Notes under the pieces: generated by a model | What the model saw: the letters and a program-made list of their open reading frames with translations, nothing else | What the model was told of the DNA's origin: nothing | The model's database searches: none | Made by a program: the position numbers and the translations under genes | In this document: positions 1-8,123 of the stretch, piece by piece | How positions within the stretch are numbered: the stretch's first letter is position 1 | Layout of the letters: each line of letters starts with the position of its first letter | NCBI GenBank assembly: GCA_964597445.1 | Contig: CAZQXO010000003.1 | Location: 1 to 64,000 of the forward strand | Direction of reading: 5' to 3' | From: UBA10649 sp964597445 | GTDB taxonomy: Bacteria > Actinomycetota > Actinomycetes > S36-B12 | DNA: 64,000 bases

Positions 1-609
1 CGCAAGCACCCGCACCAGGAGTTCATCCAGATCGACACCACGAATGTCCTCTTCATCGTGGGCGGTGCCTTCGCCGGACTCGACCACATCGTCGAGGAGC
101 GGCTTGGCCAGAAGCAGCTCGGCTTCACTTTCGATCTCGTCGACGGCGAGCGGGTCGGAACGGAGCGGGATCCGGCGGACATCTTCAGCCACGTCATGCC
201 GGAGGACCTGCTGCGCTTCGGGCTCATCCCTGAGTTCATCGGCCGCTTGCCGGTGTTCACCGCAGTCTCCAAGCTCGATCGCGCTGCGCTCGTGGCCGTG
301 CTCACGGAGCCGAAGAACGCCTTGGTCAAGCAGTATCAGCGGCTGTTCGAGCTCGACGGGGTCACCCTCGAGTTCTCGCCGGAGGCCCTCGACGAGGTCG
401 CCGACCAGGCGCTGGCGCGGGGCACGGGTGCTCGCGGTCTCCGCGCCATCCTCGAGGAGGTCCTCCTCAACGTGATGTTCGATGTCCCGAGCCGTGATGA
501 CGTCGACCGGGTGGTCATCACCGACGAGGTCGTCCGGGAGAAGGTCAACCCGACCATCGTGCCGCGTACGGCCCCCTCGCGTCGCGAGCGTCGCGACAAG
601 TCCGCCTGA
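1..609 (+). CDS. clpX: ATP-dependent Clp protease ATP-binding subunit ClpX (C-terminal part)
   Basis: Open at the window's left edge; about 202 residues are visible. ClpX is the AAA+ hexameric unfoldase that feeds tagged substrates to ClpP in the cytoplasm. The fragment begins just before the stretch FIVGGAFAGL, typical of the ClpX large AAA+ subdomain after Walker B. It then shows FGLIPEFIGRLPV, which carries the arginine finger region, and the sensor-2 segment GTGARGLRAILE that contacts nucleotide. The acidic and basic tail ends at TGA 607-609. Walker A, Walker B and the zinc-binding N domain lie outside the window. The next gene starts about 100 bases downstream behind its own promoter-like region, so this is probably the end of the clp transcription unit. 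Confidence 0.95.
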   Translation, partial: RKHPHQEFIQIDTTNVLFIVGGAFAGLDHIVEERLGQKQLGFTFDLVDGERVGTERDPADIFSHVMPEDLLRFGLIPEFIGRLPVFTAVSKLDRAALVAVLTEPKNALVKQYQRLFELDGVTLEFSPEALDEVADQALARGTGARGLRAILEEVLLNVMFDVPSRDDVDRVVITDEVVREKVNPTIVPRTAPSRRERRDKSA

Positions 610-644
610 CGCCACGCACCGGTAATGCTCGGCCGCTAATCGCG

Positions 645-710
645 GGATATTCCCGAATTATCGGCGCGAATATCTTTCGCTCGCCTTTTCTTTTCTGACA
701 GGATATTCCC
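645..710. repeat. Direct repeat of GGATATTCCC in front of lsr2
   Basis: The decamer GGATATTCCC occurs at 645-654 and again at 701-710, directly before the lsr2 start codon. The first copy lies in the interrupted inverted repeat CGGGA-TAT-TCCCG (643-655). The interval between them is A+T-rich compared with the surrounding genes, which is what Lsr2 prefers to bind. The second copy also covers the expected start of transcription. I infer a possible autoregulatory or ribosome-access element; function is not shown by sequence. Confidence 0.5.
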
Positions 711-1079
711 ATGGCCAAGCAGACATTGATCATCGATGACATCTCAGGTGACACGGGGGCCAGGACGCGGTACTTCTCTCTGGATGGCACCGACTACGAG
801 ATCGATCTCACCGATGGCTCGTTCGCGGCGCTGCGCAGCGCGCTGAAGCCGTTCATCAGGGTGGCTCGCCAGACCGGCTCCGGTCGCGCTCGGGCGGCGG
901 CGCCGTCGCGAACGCGCACGACACGCGTCGCGCGCAAGCCCCGCGGATCGGCGAAGGCCCCCACCGAGGCGGCCATCATCCGGGCGTGGGCCCGGGCCAA
1001 CGGCATGGCCGTCACCGAGCGAGGCCGCGTCGCGCCTGAGCTCAAGGCCGCCTGGGCGGCGGCCGGCTCGCCTCGATAG
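711..1079 (+). CDS. lsr2: Lsr2-family nucleoid-associated protein
   Basis: A 122-residue protein matching the usual length of Lsr2 (about 110 residues). Lsr2 is the actinobacterial H-NS analogue: it bridges DNA and silences A+T-rich, often acquired, genes. The N-terminal dimerisation domain begins MAKQTLIIDDISGD and continues through the beta strands of FSLDGTDYEIDLT (about residues 1-50). A basic linker rich in Arg and Ala follows, then the C-terminal DNA-binding domain (about 85-122) with the helix AIIRAWARANG and the minor-groove motif RGR in ERGRVAPEL. The ATG at 711 is supported by family N-termini. A hexamer CAGGAT ending at 704 leaves six bases to the ATG, fitting a leaderless start. 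It is a single-gene unit. Confidence 0.93.
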   Translation: MAKQTLIIDDISGDTGARTRYFSLDGTDYEIDLTDGSFAALRSALKPFIRVARQTGSGRARAAAPSRTRTTRVARKPRGSAKAPTEAAIIRAWARANGMAVTERGRVAPELKAAWAAAGSPR

Positions 1080-1129
1080 GTCCTCCCCAGTCCCGCACGG
1101 TCACATGGTTCCTCGCCGCAAGGCTTGGA

Positions 1130-1135
1130 CATAAT
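1130..1135 (+). promoter_or_regulatory. -10 hexamer for the NlpC/P60 gene (leaderless)
   Basis: CATAAT ends six bases before the ATG at 1142, so transcription would begin on the start codon. No convincing -35 box is visible at 16-18 bases. Confidence 0.55.
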
Positions 1136-1141
1136 GCGCCC

Positions 1142-2608
1142 ATGCGTTGCGGTCGTGGGGGTGTGCTCGTCGCAGCGGGAGCCGCCACGGCACTTCTCGC
1201 CGGCCTGACCGCGACCCCGGTGGTCGCGGATGACGAGCCCCCGTCCGGGACCCAGTCCGTCGTCGAGCCGAGTGCGACTCCCGTGGAGGCGCCCCCCGGC
1301 TGGGTCGACCCGACGTCTCCGGAGTTCCTTCTCGGGCTCACGCCGAGCACCCGCCTGCCGCCGCCCGTCTCCGAGGTCGGGGAGGGTCGCCGGCCGGCGC
1401 CGGATCGCGAAGCGGTGCGCCGGGCTCAGGCGGATGCGGCGCCCCCGCTCAGGCCCGGGTTCGTGGACGACTACTCCCGCCTGTGGCGGGCGATCGAGGC
1501 GGGCATGGATCGTGTCGCGCGGCTGACGGAGCGTCTCGCCCAAGCTCGGGCACTGCGCGAATCGGCGTCCGGTGACCGTGGACTCGTCGTACGCGTCCGC
1601 AATCGCGCCGATGTCGCCTTTGCCGATGCCTCCGGCCAGCTCGACACCGCGGCGAAGGACCTCTACATCTCCGGCAGCACCGACGTCGATGTCGTGGTCG
1701 GGGTCCTCGGCAGTGAGCCCGATGACCTGCTGAACACGCTCGACTCCCTGATCTACCTCGACACCGCCACAGACGCGGAGAACATCGAGTTCCTCGCCAC
1801 CCAGCGCGCGGCGACAGACGCGGCATCCGCGGTGATCCTGTCGACGTCGCTGCTCCATCAGGCCGAGGCGCGGGTCGGGGCCCTGGAAGCATCCCTGCAG
1901 GACGTGCGCGCCCGACTGGCGGGCGACCGCGAGGAACTCGACGCGCTGATCGCCGCGGCGGCACCGCAGACCGTGGTCGGCAGCGGAGGGTGTCCCACCT
2001 CCGTGCTCGATGGCACGGTTCCCCCGGGCGTGGACGTCACCGACCTGTGCCGACGGGCGGTGAAGGGAGCCGGCACCCCGCAGGCGGCGTTCGCCGTCAA
2101 GTGGGCGCTCGTCCGGCTGGGTGCGCCCTATGCCTGCGACGGTGTCGGACGCCTGGCCCCCTGGCGTTACGACTGCTCGTCCTACGTGTCCCGCGCCTAC
2201 GCCGAGGGTGCGGGTCTGGCCACGGCCACGTCGGGCTGGGCGCCCTCCACGCGCACCATGCTGCCGTGGGACGGTGCTGGGCTGGATCCGCATTACGCGC
2301 GCATCGACCCCGACCGCATCAAGCCCGGTGATCTCGTCCTCTACGACACGTGTCCGGCCGGCGAGGTGTGCCCCTACCGCCATGTCGTGATGTACCTCGG
2401 GCCGCTCGAGCCGGGCGGCCCCGCCTACATGGCCCACACGAACGAGTGCGGAGGCGTGGCACACGTGGCGCCGTTCTGGGGCACCGCCGCCGAGAACTTC
2501 CTGGGCGTCCGGCGCGTCATGCCGGCCTCGGGCGAGCAGGTTCGGGCACCGCAGCAGGGTCTGGGCACGCCGACACCGGCGCGTGCCGCACGGGCGGTCG
2601 ACCCGTGA
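1142..2608 (+). CDS. Secreted NlpC/P60 peptidoglycan endopeptidase
   Basis: A 488-residue exported cell-wall hydrolase resembling the RipA/RipB group. Residues 1-30 form a signal peptide (basic start, hydrophobic AAGAATALLAGLTA, cut near VADD). A proline-rich stretch and a predicted coiled-coil segment (about 105-275, rich in Ala, Glu, Arg and Leu) precede the NlpC/P60 domain (about 310-470). The catalytic cysteine is Cys345 in YDCSSYV, the histidine is His414 in YRHVVMYLG, and His432 in AHTN is the likely third residue. Such enzymes cut D-iGlu-mDAP bonds, often during septum splitting. A pair of cysteines (GGCPTS, DLCRRA) just before the domain could form a disulphide. The stop overlaps the next gene's GTG, implying co-transcription with the prepilin peptidase. 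Confidence 0.9.
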   Translation: MRCGRGGVLVAAGAATALLAGLTATPVVADDEPPSGTQSVVEPSATPVEAPPGWVDPTSPEFLLGLTPSTRLPPPVSEVGEGRRPAPDREAVRRAQADAAPPLRPGFVDDYSRLWRAIEAGMDRVARLTERLAQARALRESASGDRGLVVRVRNRADVAFADASGQLDTAAKDLYISGSTDVDVVVGVLGSEPDDLLNTLDSLIYLDTATDAENIEFLATQRAATDAASAVILSTSLLHQAEARVGALEASLQDVRARLAGDREELDALIAAAAPQTVVGSGGCPTSVLDGTVPPGVDVTDLCRRAVKGAGTPQAAFAVKWALVRLGAPYACDGVGRLAPWRYDCSSYVSRAYAEGAGLATATSGWAPSTRTMLPWDGAGLDPHYARIDPDRIKPGDLVLYDTCPAGEVCPYRHVVMYLGPLEPGGPAYMAHTNECGGVAHVAPFWGTAAENFLGVRRVMPASGEQVRAPQQGLGTPTPARAARAVDP

Positions 2609-3303
2609 CGTGGGTGGCTTCCGCCCTGATCATCCTCCTGGCCGCCCTGGGGGCCGCCGTGGGACGGACGCTCGCGACGACCCTTCTCACCGGTCGGGTC
2701 GGCTCCTGGCCCGCGTGTCCGAGTCCGTCACGCGGGGTCGTCGCCCTCGTGACGGGTGGCCTCTGGGCGCTGCTGGCGGGCGCGGCCGTCGCCGGATGGG
2801 TCTCCCTCCCGCTGCTGCCCGTGCTCCTGGCGCTGGCGGCGGCGGGGGTGGTGCTCACGGTGATCGACCTCCATCACCATCGCCTGCCCGACATGATCGT
2901 CCTGCCGCTCTACCCGGTGACGGTGGTCGGGCTGGGTGTCGCCGGACTCCTCTCGGGCAGGTGGGCCGTGTGGTCCGCCTTGGCTGGAGCCGGCGTTTGG
3001 ACAGTCGTCGTGGGCGTGCCATGGCTGGTGAGCGGGGGGCGCGGCATGGGCTTCGGCGACGTGAAGCTGGCGCCGGTGCTGGGTGCCACGCTCGGGTGGA
3101 TCTCCGTCCCCGTGGCGGTCGCCGGGCTTGTGCTGGCGTTCCTCCTCGGCGCAGCGGTCAGCATCGTGCTGCTGGTGACGCGGCGTGCCGATCGCCGAAC
3201 GGCTCTGCCGTTCGGCCCGGCACTGCTGGCAGGAGCGCTGCTGGGCGCGCTCGTCGGAACGCCGCTTGTCGACCTCTACGTCGGCATCAGTTTCCCGCAG
3301 TGA
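2605..3303 (+). CDS. A24-family prepilin peptidase (short form, no N-methylation domain)
   Basis: A 232-residue polytopic membrane protein starting with GTG at 2605, inside the stop of the preceding gene. It has the aspartyl protease signature of type IV prepilin peptidases: Asp88 in TVIDLHHHRLPD and Asp152 in GMGFGDVKL, each at the cytosolic end of a membrane helix. It lacks the N-terminal cysteine-rich methyltransferase domain of PilD, so it belongs to the short class found with Flp/Tad pili and in actinobacteria. No pilin, secretion ATPase or Tad gene is in the window, so its substrate is unknown. It ends eight bases before the 3' end of the convergent valS. Confidence 0.85.
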   Translation: MTWVASALIILLAALGAAVGRTLATTLLTGRVGSWPACPSPSRGVVALVTGGLWALLAGAAVAGWVSLPLLPVLLALAAAGVVLTVIDLHHHRLPDMIVLPLYPVTVVGLGVAGLLSGRWAVWSALAGAGVWTVVVGVPWLVSGGRGMGFGDVKLAPVLGATLGWISVPVAVAGLVLAFLLGAAVSIVLLVTRRADRRTALPFGPALLAGALLGALVGTPLVDLYVGISFPQ

Positions 3304-3311
3304 CGCCGGTG

Positions 3312-5870
3312 TCAGCCCTCGTCCACGAGCGTCGCGTCAACCCCGATGGTGTCGCCGGGCGCCAGAGCGAGATCGGCGATCCGTCCGGCGGCCGCGATAT
3401 CGGCGCGAGCCAGCTCGATCCGCGCGAGGGAGTCGGCCGGTGCTGTGACGGTCGCGTTGCTGATGTCGGCCCGCATGGACGCCTTGGCATCGGACTTCGC
3501 CCGGCGCACGAGCGTGAGCACCGCGGCCACATCGTCGATGAGCGCAGGGTCGGCATCGCCGGCAAGCGCCGCGAGCGCATCGGCGTCGGGCCACTCGCGT
3601 CGGTGGATCGATCCCTCCTGCCACCATGACCAGACCTCCTCCGTCGTGAATGGGAGGAACGGTGCGAAGAGTCGCAGTTGCACATGCAGAGCGGTCGCGA
3701 GCGTCGCCTTGGCTGAGGCAGCGGGCGCCCCGCCCTGGGCCCCGTAGGCGCGCTCCTTGACGAGCTCGACGTAGTCATCGGTGAAGTTCCAGAAGAACGT
3801 CTCGGCGACCTCGAGAGCGCGCGTGTAGTTGTAGTCCTCGAACGCGTCGGTCGCCTGGCGCACGGTCTCCGCGAGCCGGGCGAGCAGGGCGCGGTCGAGA
3901 GGCTCGGTGATCGCCGCGTCGTCCTCGCGGGCGTCCTGCATCAGCGCGAACTTGCTCGCATTGAGGATCTTGATCGCTAGCCGACGGCCGATCTTCATCT
4001 GGCCGATGTCGAATGCCGTGTCGGTGCCGGGGCGGCCGGAGGCGGCCCAGTAGCGGACCGCATCGGACGAGTACTCGTCGAGGAGGTCCATGGGTGTGAC
4101 GACGTTGCCCTTGGACTTGCTCATCTTCTTGCGGTCCGGGTCGAGGATCCACCCCGAGATCGCTGCGTGCGACCACGGCAGGCAGTCGTCCTCGAGGTGC
4201 GCGCGGACCACGGACGAGAACAGCCAGGTGCGGATGATCTCGTGAGCCTGGGGGCGCACGTCCATGGGGAAGACCCGGCTCCACAGGTCCGGGTCCCGCT
4301 CCCAGCCGCCCGCGATCTGGGGGCTGAGCGAGCTGGTGGCCCAGGTGTCCATGACATCGGGATCGCCGAGGAAGCCACCGGCCTGGCCACGCTGCGCCTC
4401 GGTGTAGCCGGCGGGGGCGTCACTGCTCGGATCGATCGGCAGGTCTGCCTCGTCCGGCACGAGAGGGCGGTCGTAGACCGGGTTGCCGTCGTCGTCGATC
4501 GGGTACCAGAGCGGGATCGGGACGCCGAAGAAGCGCTGGCGGGAGATGAGCCAGTCCCCGTTGAGGCCGTCGACCCAGTTCTCGTACCGCACCTGCATGT
4601 GCGGGGGGTGCCAGACGAGTTCGCGTCCGCGCTCGATGAGCTGCTCGCGGAGCACGGGTTCGCGACCGCCGTTGGTGATGTACCACTGGCGCGTGGTCAC
4701 GATCTCGAGCGGCTTGTCGCCCTTCTCGAAGAACTTGACGGGGTGCGTGATGGGTCGGGGGTCACCGACGAGGTCGCCGGTCTCCCGGAGGATCTCGACC
4801 ATCCGCTCCTTCGCCGAGTGACTGGTCGCCCCGGCGATGGCCTCGTAGTGGGCCTGACCGGAGTCCGACGTGATCCACTCGGGCGACTCGCGCAGGATGC
4901 GGCCGTCCCATCCGATGATGGGGCGCGTCGGAAGCTGGAGCTCACGCCACCAGGTGACGTCCGTGAGGTCACCGAAGGTGCAGATCATGGCGATGCCGGA
5001 GCCCTTCTCCGGATCAGCCAGGTGGTGGGCGACGACGGGCACCTCGACACCGAAGGCGGGAGTAGTCACGGTGGTGCCGAAGAGCGGCTGGTACCGCTCA
5101 TCGTCCGGATGCGCCACGAGCGCGACGCACGCGGCGAGGAGCTCGGGCCGCGTCGTCTCGATGAAGACCTTCGTGGAGGGGTCGGCGGTCGTCGGGAACC
5201 CGATGCGGTGATAGGCGCCCGGACGTTCGCGGTCCTCGAGTTCGGCCTGGGCGACGGCGGTGCGGAAGGTGACGTCCCAGAGCGTCGGCGCCTCGGTCTG
5301 GTAGGCCTCGCCCCGAGCCAGGTTGCGCAGGAAGGCGAGCTGGCTGACGCGCTGGGCGTTGGTGTCGATCGTCTGGTACGTCTGGCTCCAGTCGATGCTC
5401 AGCCCCATGCGACGCCAGAGCTCCTCGAAGGCGACCTCGTCCTCGACCGTGAGGCGCTCGCAGAGCTCGACGAAGTTGCGCCGTGAGATGGGAACCTGGT
5501 TCTTCTCGTCCGGCTTCTCCGGGGGAGTGAAGTCGGGGTCGTAGGGCAGGCTCGGGTCGCAGCGCACGCCGAAGTAGTTCTGCACGCGACGCTCCGTCGG
5601 CAGGCCGTTGTCGTCCCAGCCCATCGGGTAGAAGACCTCGAACCCGCGCATCCGCTTGTAGCGGGCCATGCAGTCGGTGTGCGTGTACGAGAAGACGTGG
5701 CCGACGTGCAGGGAGCCGCTGACGGTGGGCGGCGGAGTGTCGATCGAGTAGACCTCGCTGCGCGTCTTGGACCGGTCGAACCGGTAGGTGCCCTGCTCCT
5801 CCCATACCCCGGCCCAGCGCGCCTCGATCCCGTCGAGGGTGGGCTTGTCGGGCAGGGAGTTCGGGCTCAT
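3312..5870 (-). CDS. valS: Valyl-tRNA synthetase
   Basis: An 852-residue class I aminoacyl-tRNA synthetase that charges tRNA-Val. The HIGH signature is HVGH at residues 55-58 and KMSKS is at 582-586. Between them lie the CP1 editing domain (about 170-400), which hydrolyses Thr-tRNA-Val, and the zinc-like linker. The anticodon-binding domain follows KMSKS and the C-terminal tail ends near residue 852. The start ATG at 5870 follows a TAGACT hexamer on the minus strand after eight bases. In many actinobacteria valS reads in the same direction as folC; here it is flipped and divergent, sharing a tiny 42-bp promoter interval. Confidence 0.96.
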   Translation of the reverse strand: MSPNSLPDKPTLDGIEARWAGVWEEQGTYRFDRSKTRSEVYSIDTPPPTVSGSLHVGHVFSYTHTDCMARYKRMRGFEVFYPMGWDDNGLPTERRVQNYFGVRCDPSLPYDPDFTPPEKPDEKNQVPISRRNFVELCERLTVEDEVAFEELWRRMGLSIDWSQTYQTIDTNAQRVSQLAFLRNLARGEAYQTEAPTLWDVTFRTAVAQAELEDRERPGAYHRIGFPTTADPSTKVFIETTRPELLAACVALVAHPDDERYQPLFGTTVTTPAFGVEVPVVAHHLADPEKGSGIAMICTFGDLTDVTWWRELQLPTRPIIGWDGRILRESPEWITSDSGQAHYEAIAGATSHSAKERMVEILRETGDLVGDPRPITHPVKFFEKGDKPLEIVTTRQWYITNGGREPVLREQLIERGRELVWHPPHMQVRYENWVDGLNGDWLISRQRFFGVPIPLWYPIDDDGNPVYDRPLVPDEADLPIDPSSDAPAGYTEAQRGQAGGFLGDPDVMDTWATSSLSPQIAGGWERDPDLWSRVFPMDVRPQAHEIIRTWLFSSVVRAHLEDDCLPWSHAAISGWILDPDRKKMSKSKGNVVTPMDLLDEYSSDAVRYWAASGRPGTDTAFDIGQMKIGRRLAIKILNASKFALMQDAREDDAAITEPLDRALLARLAETVRQATDAFEDYNYTRALEVAETFFWNFTDDYVELVKERAYGAQGGAPAASAKATLATALHVQLRLFAPFLPFTTEEVWSWWQEGSIHRREWPDADALAALAGDADPALIDDVAAVLTLVRRAKSDAKASMRADISNATVTAPADSLARIELARADIAAAGRIADLALAPGDTIGVDATLVDEG

Positions 5871-5876
5871 GGGCGG

Positions 5877-5907
5877 CGAGTCTATTCACCGGGGGTCCGT
5901 AGACTCG
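5877..5907. promoter_or_regulatory. Symmetrical divergent promoter of valS and folC
   Basis: CGAGTCTA (5877-5884) and TAGACTCG (5900-5907) form a perfect 8-bp inverted repeat with a 15-bp spacer. Each TAGACT works as a -10 box: eight bases before valS on the minus strand and seven bases before folC GTG on the plus strand. Each arm also sits where the opposite promoter's -35 would be (17-bp spacing), so the two promoters probably exclude one another. Confidence 0.55.
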
Positions 5908-5912
5908 CGATC

Positions 5913-7286
5913 GTGGCAGCCCAGCAGACCCCCGCGGACGACGGCAGGGACCTCGTCCTCCTGTGGGACCAGCTCGAGAAGCGCTGGCCGGAGAGCAGGA
6001 TCGAGCCGACTCTCTCCCGCATCGCCGCGCTGACCGATCTCATGGGATCGCCTCAGGACTCCTACCCGGTCATCCATGTCACGGGCACCAACGGCAAGAC
6101 CTCGACCGCGCGGATGATCGAGTCGCTCCTGCGCTCCTACGGCCTGCGCACCGGCCTGTTCACGTCCCCTCACCTCGTCGATGCCCGCGAGCGGATCTGC
6201 CTCGACGGCCAGCCGATCTCGGCCGAGCGCATCCTCGACGCGTGGACGCAGATCGCCCCGCTCGTGGACGTGGTGGACGCGAACTCGACGGCCGACGGCG
6301 GTGTCCCGCTCTCGTATTTCGAGGTCATGACCGCCCTGGGGCTCGCCGCATTCGCCGATGCCCCGGTCGACGTCGCTGTCATCGAGGTGGGCATGGGCGG
6401 CGGATGGGACTCCACGAACGTGGTGCGCGGAGCTGTCAGTGTCATCACCCCGGTCGGACTCGATCATCGCGAGTACCTGGGCGACACGGTGGAGGAGATC
6501 GCAGCGGAGAAGTCGGGGATCATCAAGCCCGGGTGCATCGCCGTGCTCGCTCAGCAGGAACTGCCGGTGGCCGAGGTCCTGCTGGAGCGCGCGGCGGAGG
6601 TGGATGCCACGGTCGCGCGCGAGGGCATCGAGTTCGGCGTCCTCTCGCGGGGGATGGCCGTGGGCGGGCAGGTGCTCACCCTGAAGGGGCTCGCGGGGGA
6701 GTACCCCGACGTCTTCCTGCCGTTGTTCGGTGAGCACCAGGCGCACAACGCGGCGGTGGCCCTGGCGGCGACGGAGGCCTTCCTCGGCGGGGTCGGACGC
6801 CTGGATGAGGACCTCGTGCGCGAGGGGTTCGCGACGGTCACCTCGCCGGGTCGGCTGGAGGTCCTGCGCCGCGGACCCACGGTGGTCGTCGACGCGGCGC
6901 ACAACCCTCACGGAGCCCAGGCCCTCGCGCACGCCATCACGGACTCCTTCGACTTCGTTCGCCTGGTGGGTGTCGTGGGCGTGCTCTCGGACAAGGACGC
7001 CCTCGGCATCCTGACGGCGCTGGAGCCGGTGCTCGACCTGGTCGTCCTGACAGCTCCTGCATCGGCTCGCGCCATGGACCCCGACGCGCTCGCGTCGGTG
7101 GCGGTCGAGGTGTTCAGCGACGATCGGGTGTTCGTCGAGCCGGAGCTGCCCGAGGCGCTCGACCGCGCCATGGGACTTGCGGAGGAGTCCGGTGCCTACG
7201 AGGGAGCGGGTGTCCTCGTGACCGGATCCGTCGTCCTCGTGGGCGACGTGCGCCGATTGCTCGACACATCGGGTGGGAAGGGCTGA
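5913..7286 (+). CDS. folC: Folylpolyglutamate synthase / dihydrofolate synthase
   Basis: A 457-residue Mur-ligase-family enzyme that adds glutamate to dihydropteroate and folates in the cytoplasm. The P-loop GTNGKT lies near residue 58. The Mur-ligase central domain carries VIEVGMGGGWDSTN and the SVITPVGLDHREYLG segment, and the C-terminal ligase domain contains VVDAAHNPHGAQAL. I chose GTG 5913 because it gives a normal N-terminus, avoids overlap with valS, and lies seven bases after TAGACT. It is followed after one base by DUF4233 and then ndk, a conserved actinobacterial order. Confidence 0.94.
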   Translation: MAAQQTPADDGRDLVLLWDQLEKRWPESRIEPTLSRIAALTDLMGSPQDSYPVIHVTGTNGKTSTARMIESLLRSYGLRTGLFTSPHLVDARERICLDGQPISAERILDAWTQIAPLVDVVDANSTADGGVPLSYFEVMTALGLAAFADAPVDVAVIEVGMGGGWDSTNVVRGAVSVITPVGLDHREYLGDTVEEIAAEKSGIIKPGCIAVLAQQELPVAEVLLERAAEVDATVAREGIEFGVLSRGMAVGGQVLTLKGLAGEYPDVFLPLFGEHQAHNAAVALAATEAFLGGVGRLDEDLVREGFATVTSPGRLEVLRRGPTVVVDAAHNPHGAQALAHAITDSFDFVRLVGVVGVLSDKDALGILTALEPVLDLVVLTAPASARAMDPDALASVAVEVFSDDRVFVEPELPEALDRAMGLAEESGAYEGAGVLVTGSVVLVGDVRRLLDTSGGKG

Positions 7287-7287
7287 C

Positions 7288-7623
7288 ATGCGCGTCCTGT
7301 GCTCCTCCGTCCTCGGCATCGAGGTCATCGTCGTCCTGTTGGCGACGGCCCTGGTGACGTCCAACTTCACCGTGGACAACAGGGGAGCGGCGTGGGGAGT
7401 GGGCATCGCTCTCATGCTCCTGCTTGTCCTGGGAGCGGGGATGGTGGGGCGCCGTGGCGGGATCACGTTCGGATGGATCCTGCAGCTGCTCGTCCTGCTC
7501 AGTGCCGTGGTCGTCGGGTGGACCATGATTGTGATCGGGGTCATCTTCGTCGCCCTGTGGGCGACCGCGATCCACCTGGGCTCCCGAGTCGACCGGGCGA
7601 AGGCCGAGCGGGCCACGTCCTAG
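7288..7623 (+). CDS. DUF4233 family membrane protein
   Basis: A 111-residue protein beginning MRVLCSSVLGIE, the usual start of the DUF4233 family. Four hydrophobic helices are visible (about residues 5-24, 30-50, 58-76 and 78-98), followed by a short basic tail. Function is unknown; the gene sits between folC and ndk in most actinobacteria. The ATG is one base after the folC stop, with GGGAAGGG as ribosome binding site. Its last codons and stop lie in a 26-bp sequence that is exactly duplicated just downstream. Confidence 0.85.
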   Translation: MRVLCSSVLGIEVIVVLLATALVTSNFTVDNRGAAWGVGIALMLLLVLGAGMVGRRGGITFGWILQLLVLLSAVVVGWTMIVIGVIFVALWATAIHLGSRVDRAKAERATS

Positions 7624-7653
7624 TGCTGGCCGAGCGGGCCACGTCCTAGTGCT
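7602..7653 (+). repeat. Exact 26-bp tandem duplication over the 3' end of the DUF4233 gene
   Basis: The 26 bases at 7602-7627 (last codons, TAG stop and four following bases) are repeated without change at 7628-7653. The second copy is noncoding because 26 is not a multiple of three and the first stop is used. The lack of any difference implies a recent slippage or duplication event. Confidence 0.85.
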
Positions 7654-7710
7654 GGTTAGGATGCGGAAGCGCTGAAGCCCAGTGCGACCCGCATCCCCGA
7701 GGAGATCCCC

Positions 7711-8118
7711 GTGTCCGAGCGCACCCTCGTCCTGATCAAGCCCGACGGCGTGGCCCGTGGCCTCGTGGGAGAGGTGATCGGTCGGATCGAGCGCAAGGGA
7801 TTCCGCATCGTCGCCATGGAGATGCGCACTCTGACGCGCGAGATCGCCGAGGCGCACTACGGCGAGCACCGCGACAAGCCGTTCTTCGCCGATCTCGTCG
7901 AGTTCATCACCGGCGGGCCGCTCGTGGCGGCGGTCATCGAGGGCCCGGACGCGATCGTGCAGTGGCGCACCATGATGGGTGCGACGAATCCGGCCAAGGC
8001 CGAGATGGGCACCATCCGCGGTGATCTCGCCACGGAGATGCAGAACAACGTCACCCACGGCTCGGACTCCCCGGAGTCGGCGGCCCGCGAGGTCGCACTG
8101 TTCTTCCCGGGTCTGTAG
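7711..8118 (+). CDS. ndk: Nucleoside diphosphate kinase
   Basis: A 135-residue protein of normal NDK length. It transfers phosphate between nucleoside tri- and diphosphates by a phosphohistidine ping-pong mechanism. The phosphorylated residue is His116 in the signature NVTHGSDSPESA, and the N-terminus TLVLIKPDG is diagnostic. The GTG at 7711 has GAGGAG nine bases upstream. A TTAGGAT sequence at 7655-7661 is a candidate -10 for a leader of about 40 bases. The next gene starts five bases after the stop. Confidence 0.96.
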   Translation: MSERTLVLIKPDGVARGLVGEVIGRIERKGFRIVAMEMRTLTREIAEAHYGEHRDKPFFADLVEFITGGPLVAAVIEGPDAIVQWRTMMGATNPAKAEMGTIRGDLATEMQNNVTHGSDSPESAAREVALFFPGL

Positions 8119-8123
8119 CAGCG

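Noticed and set aside
5886..7616. Long minus-strand open frame opposite folC and DUF4233
   Set aside because: Antisense of two well-supported genes, with no family similarity and no ribosome binding site.
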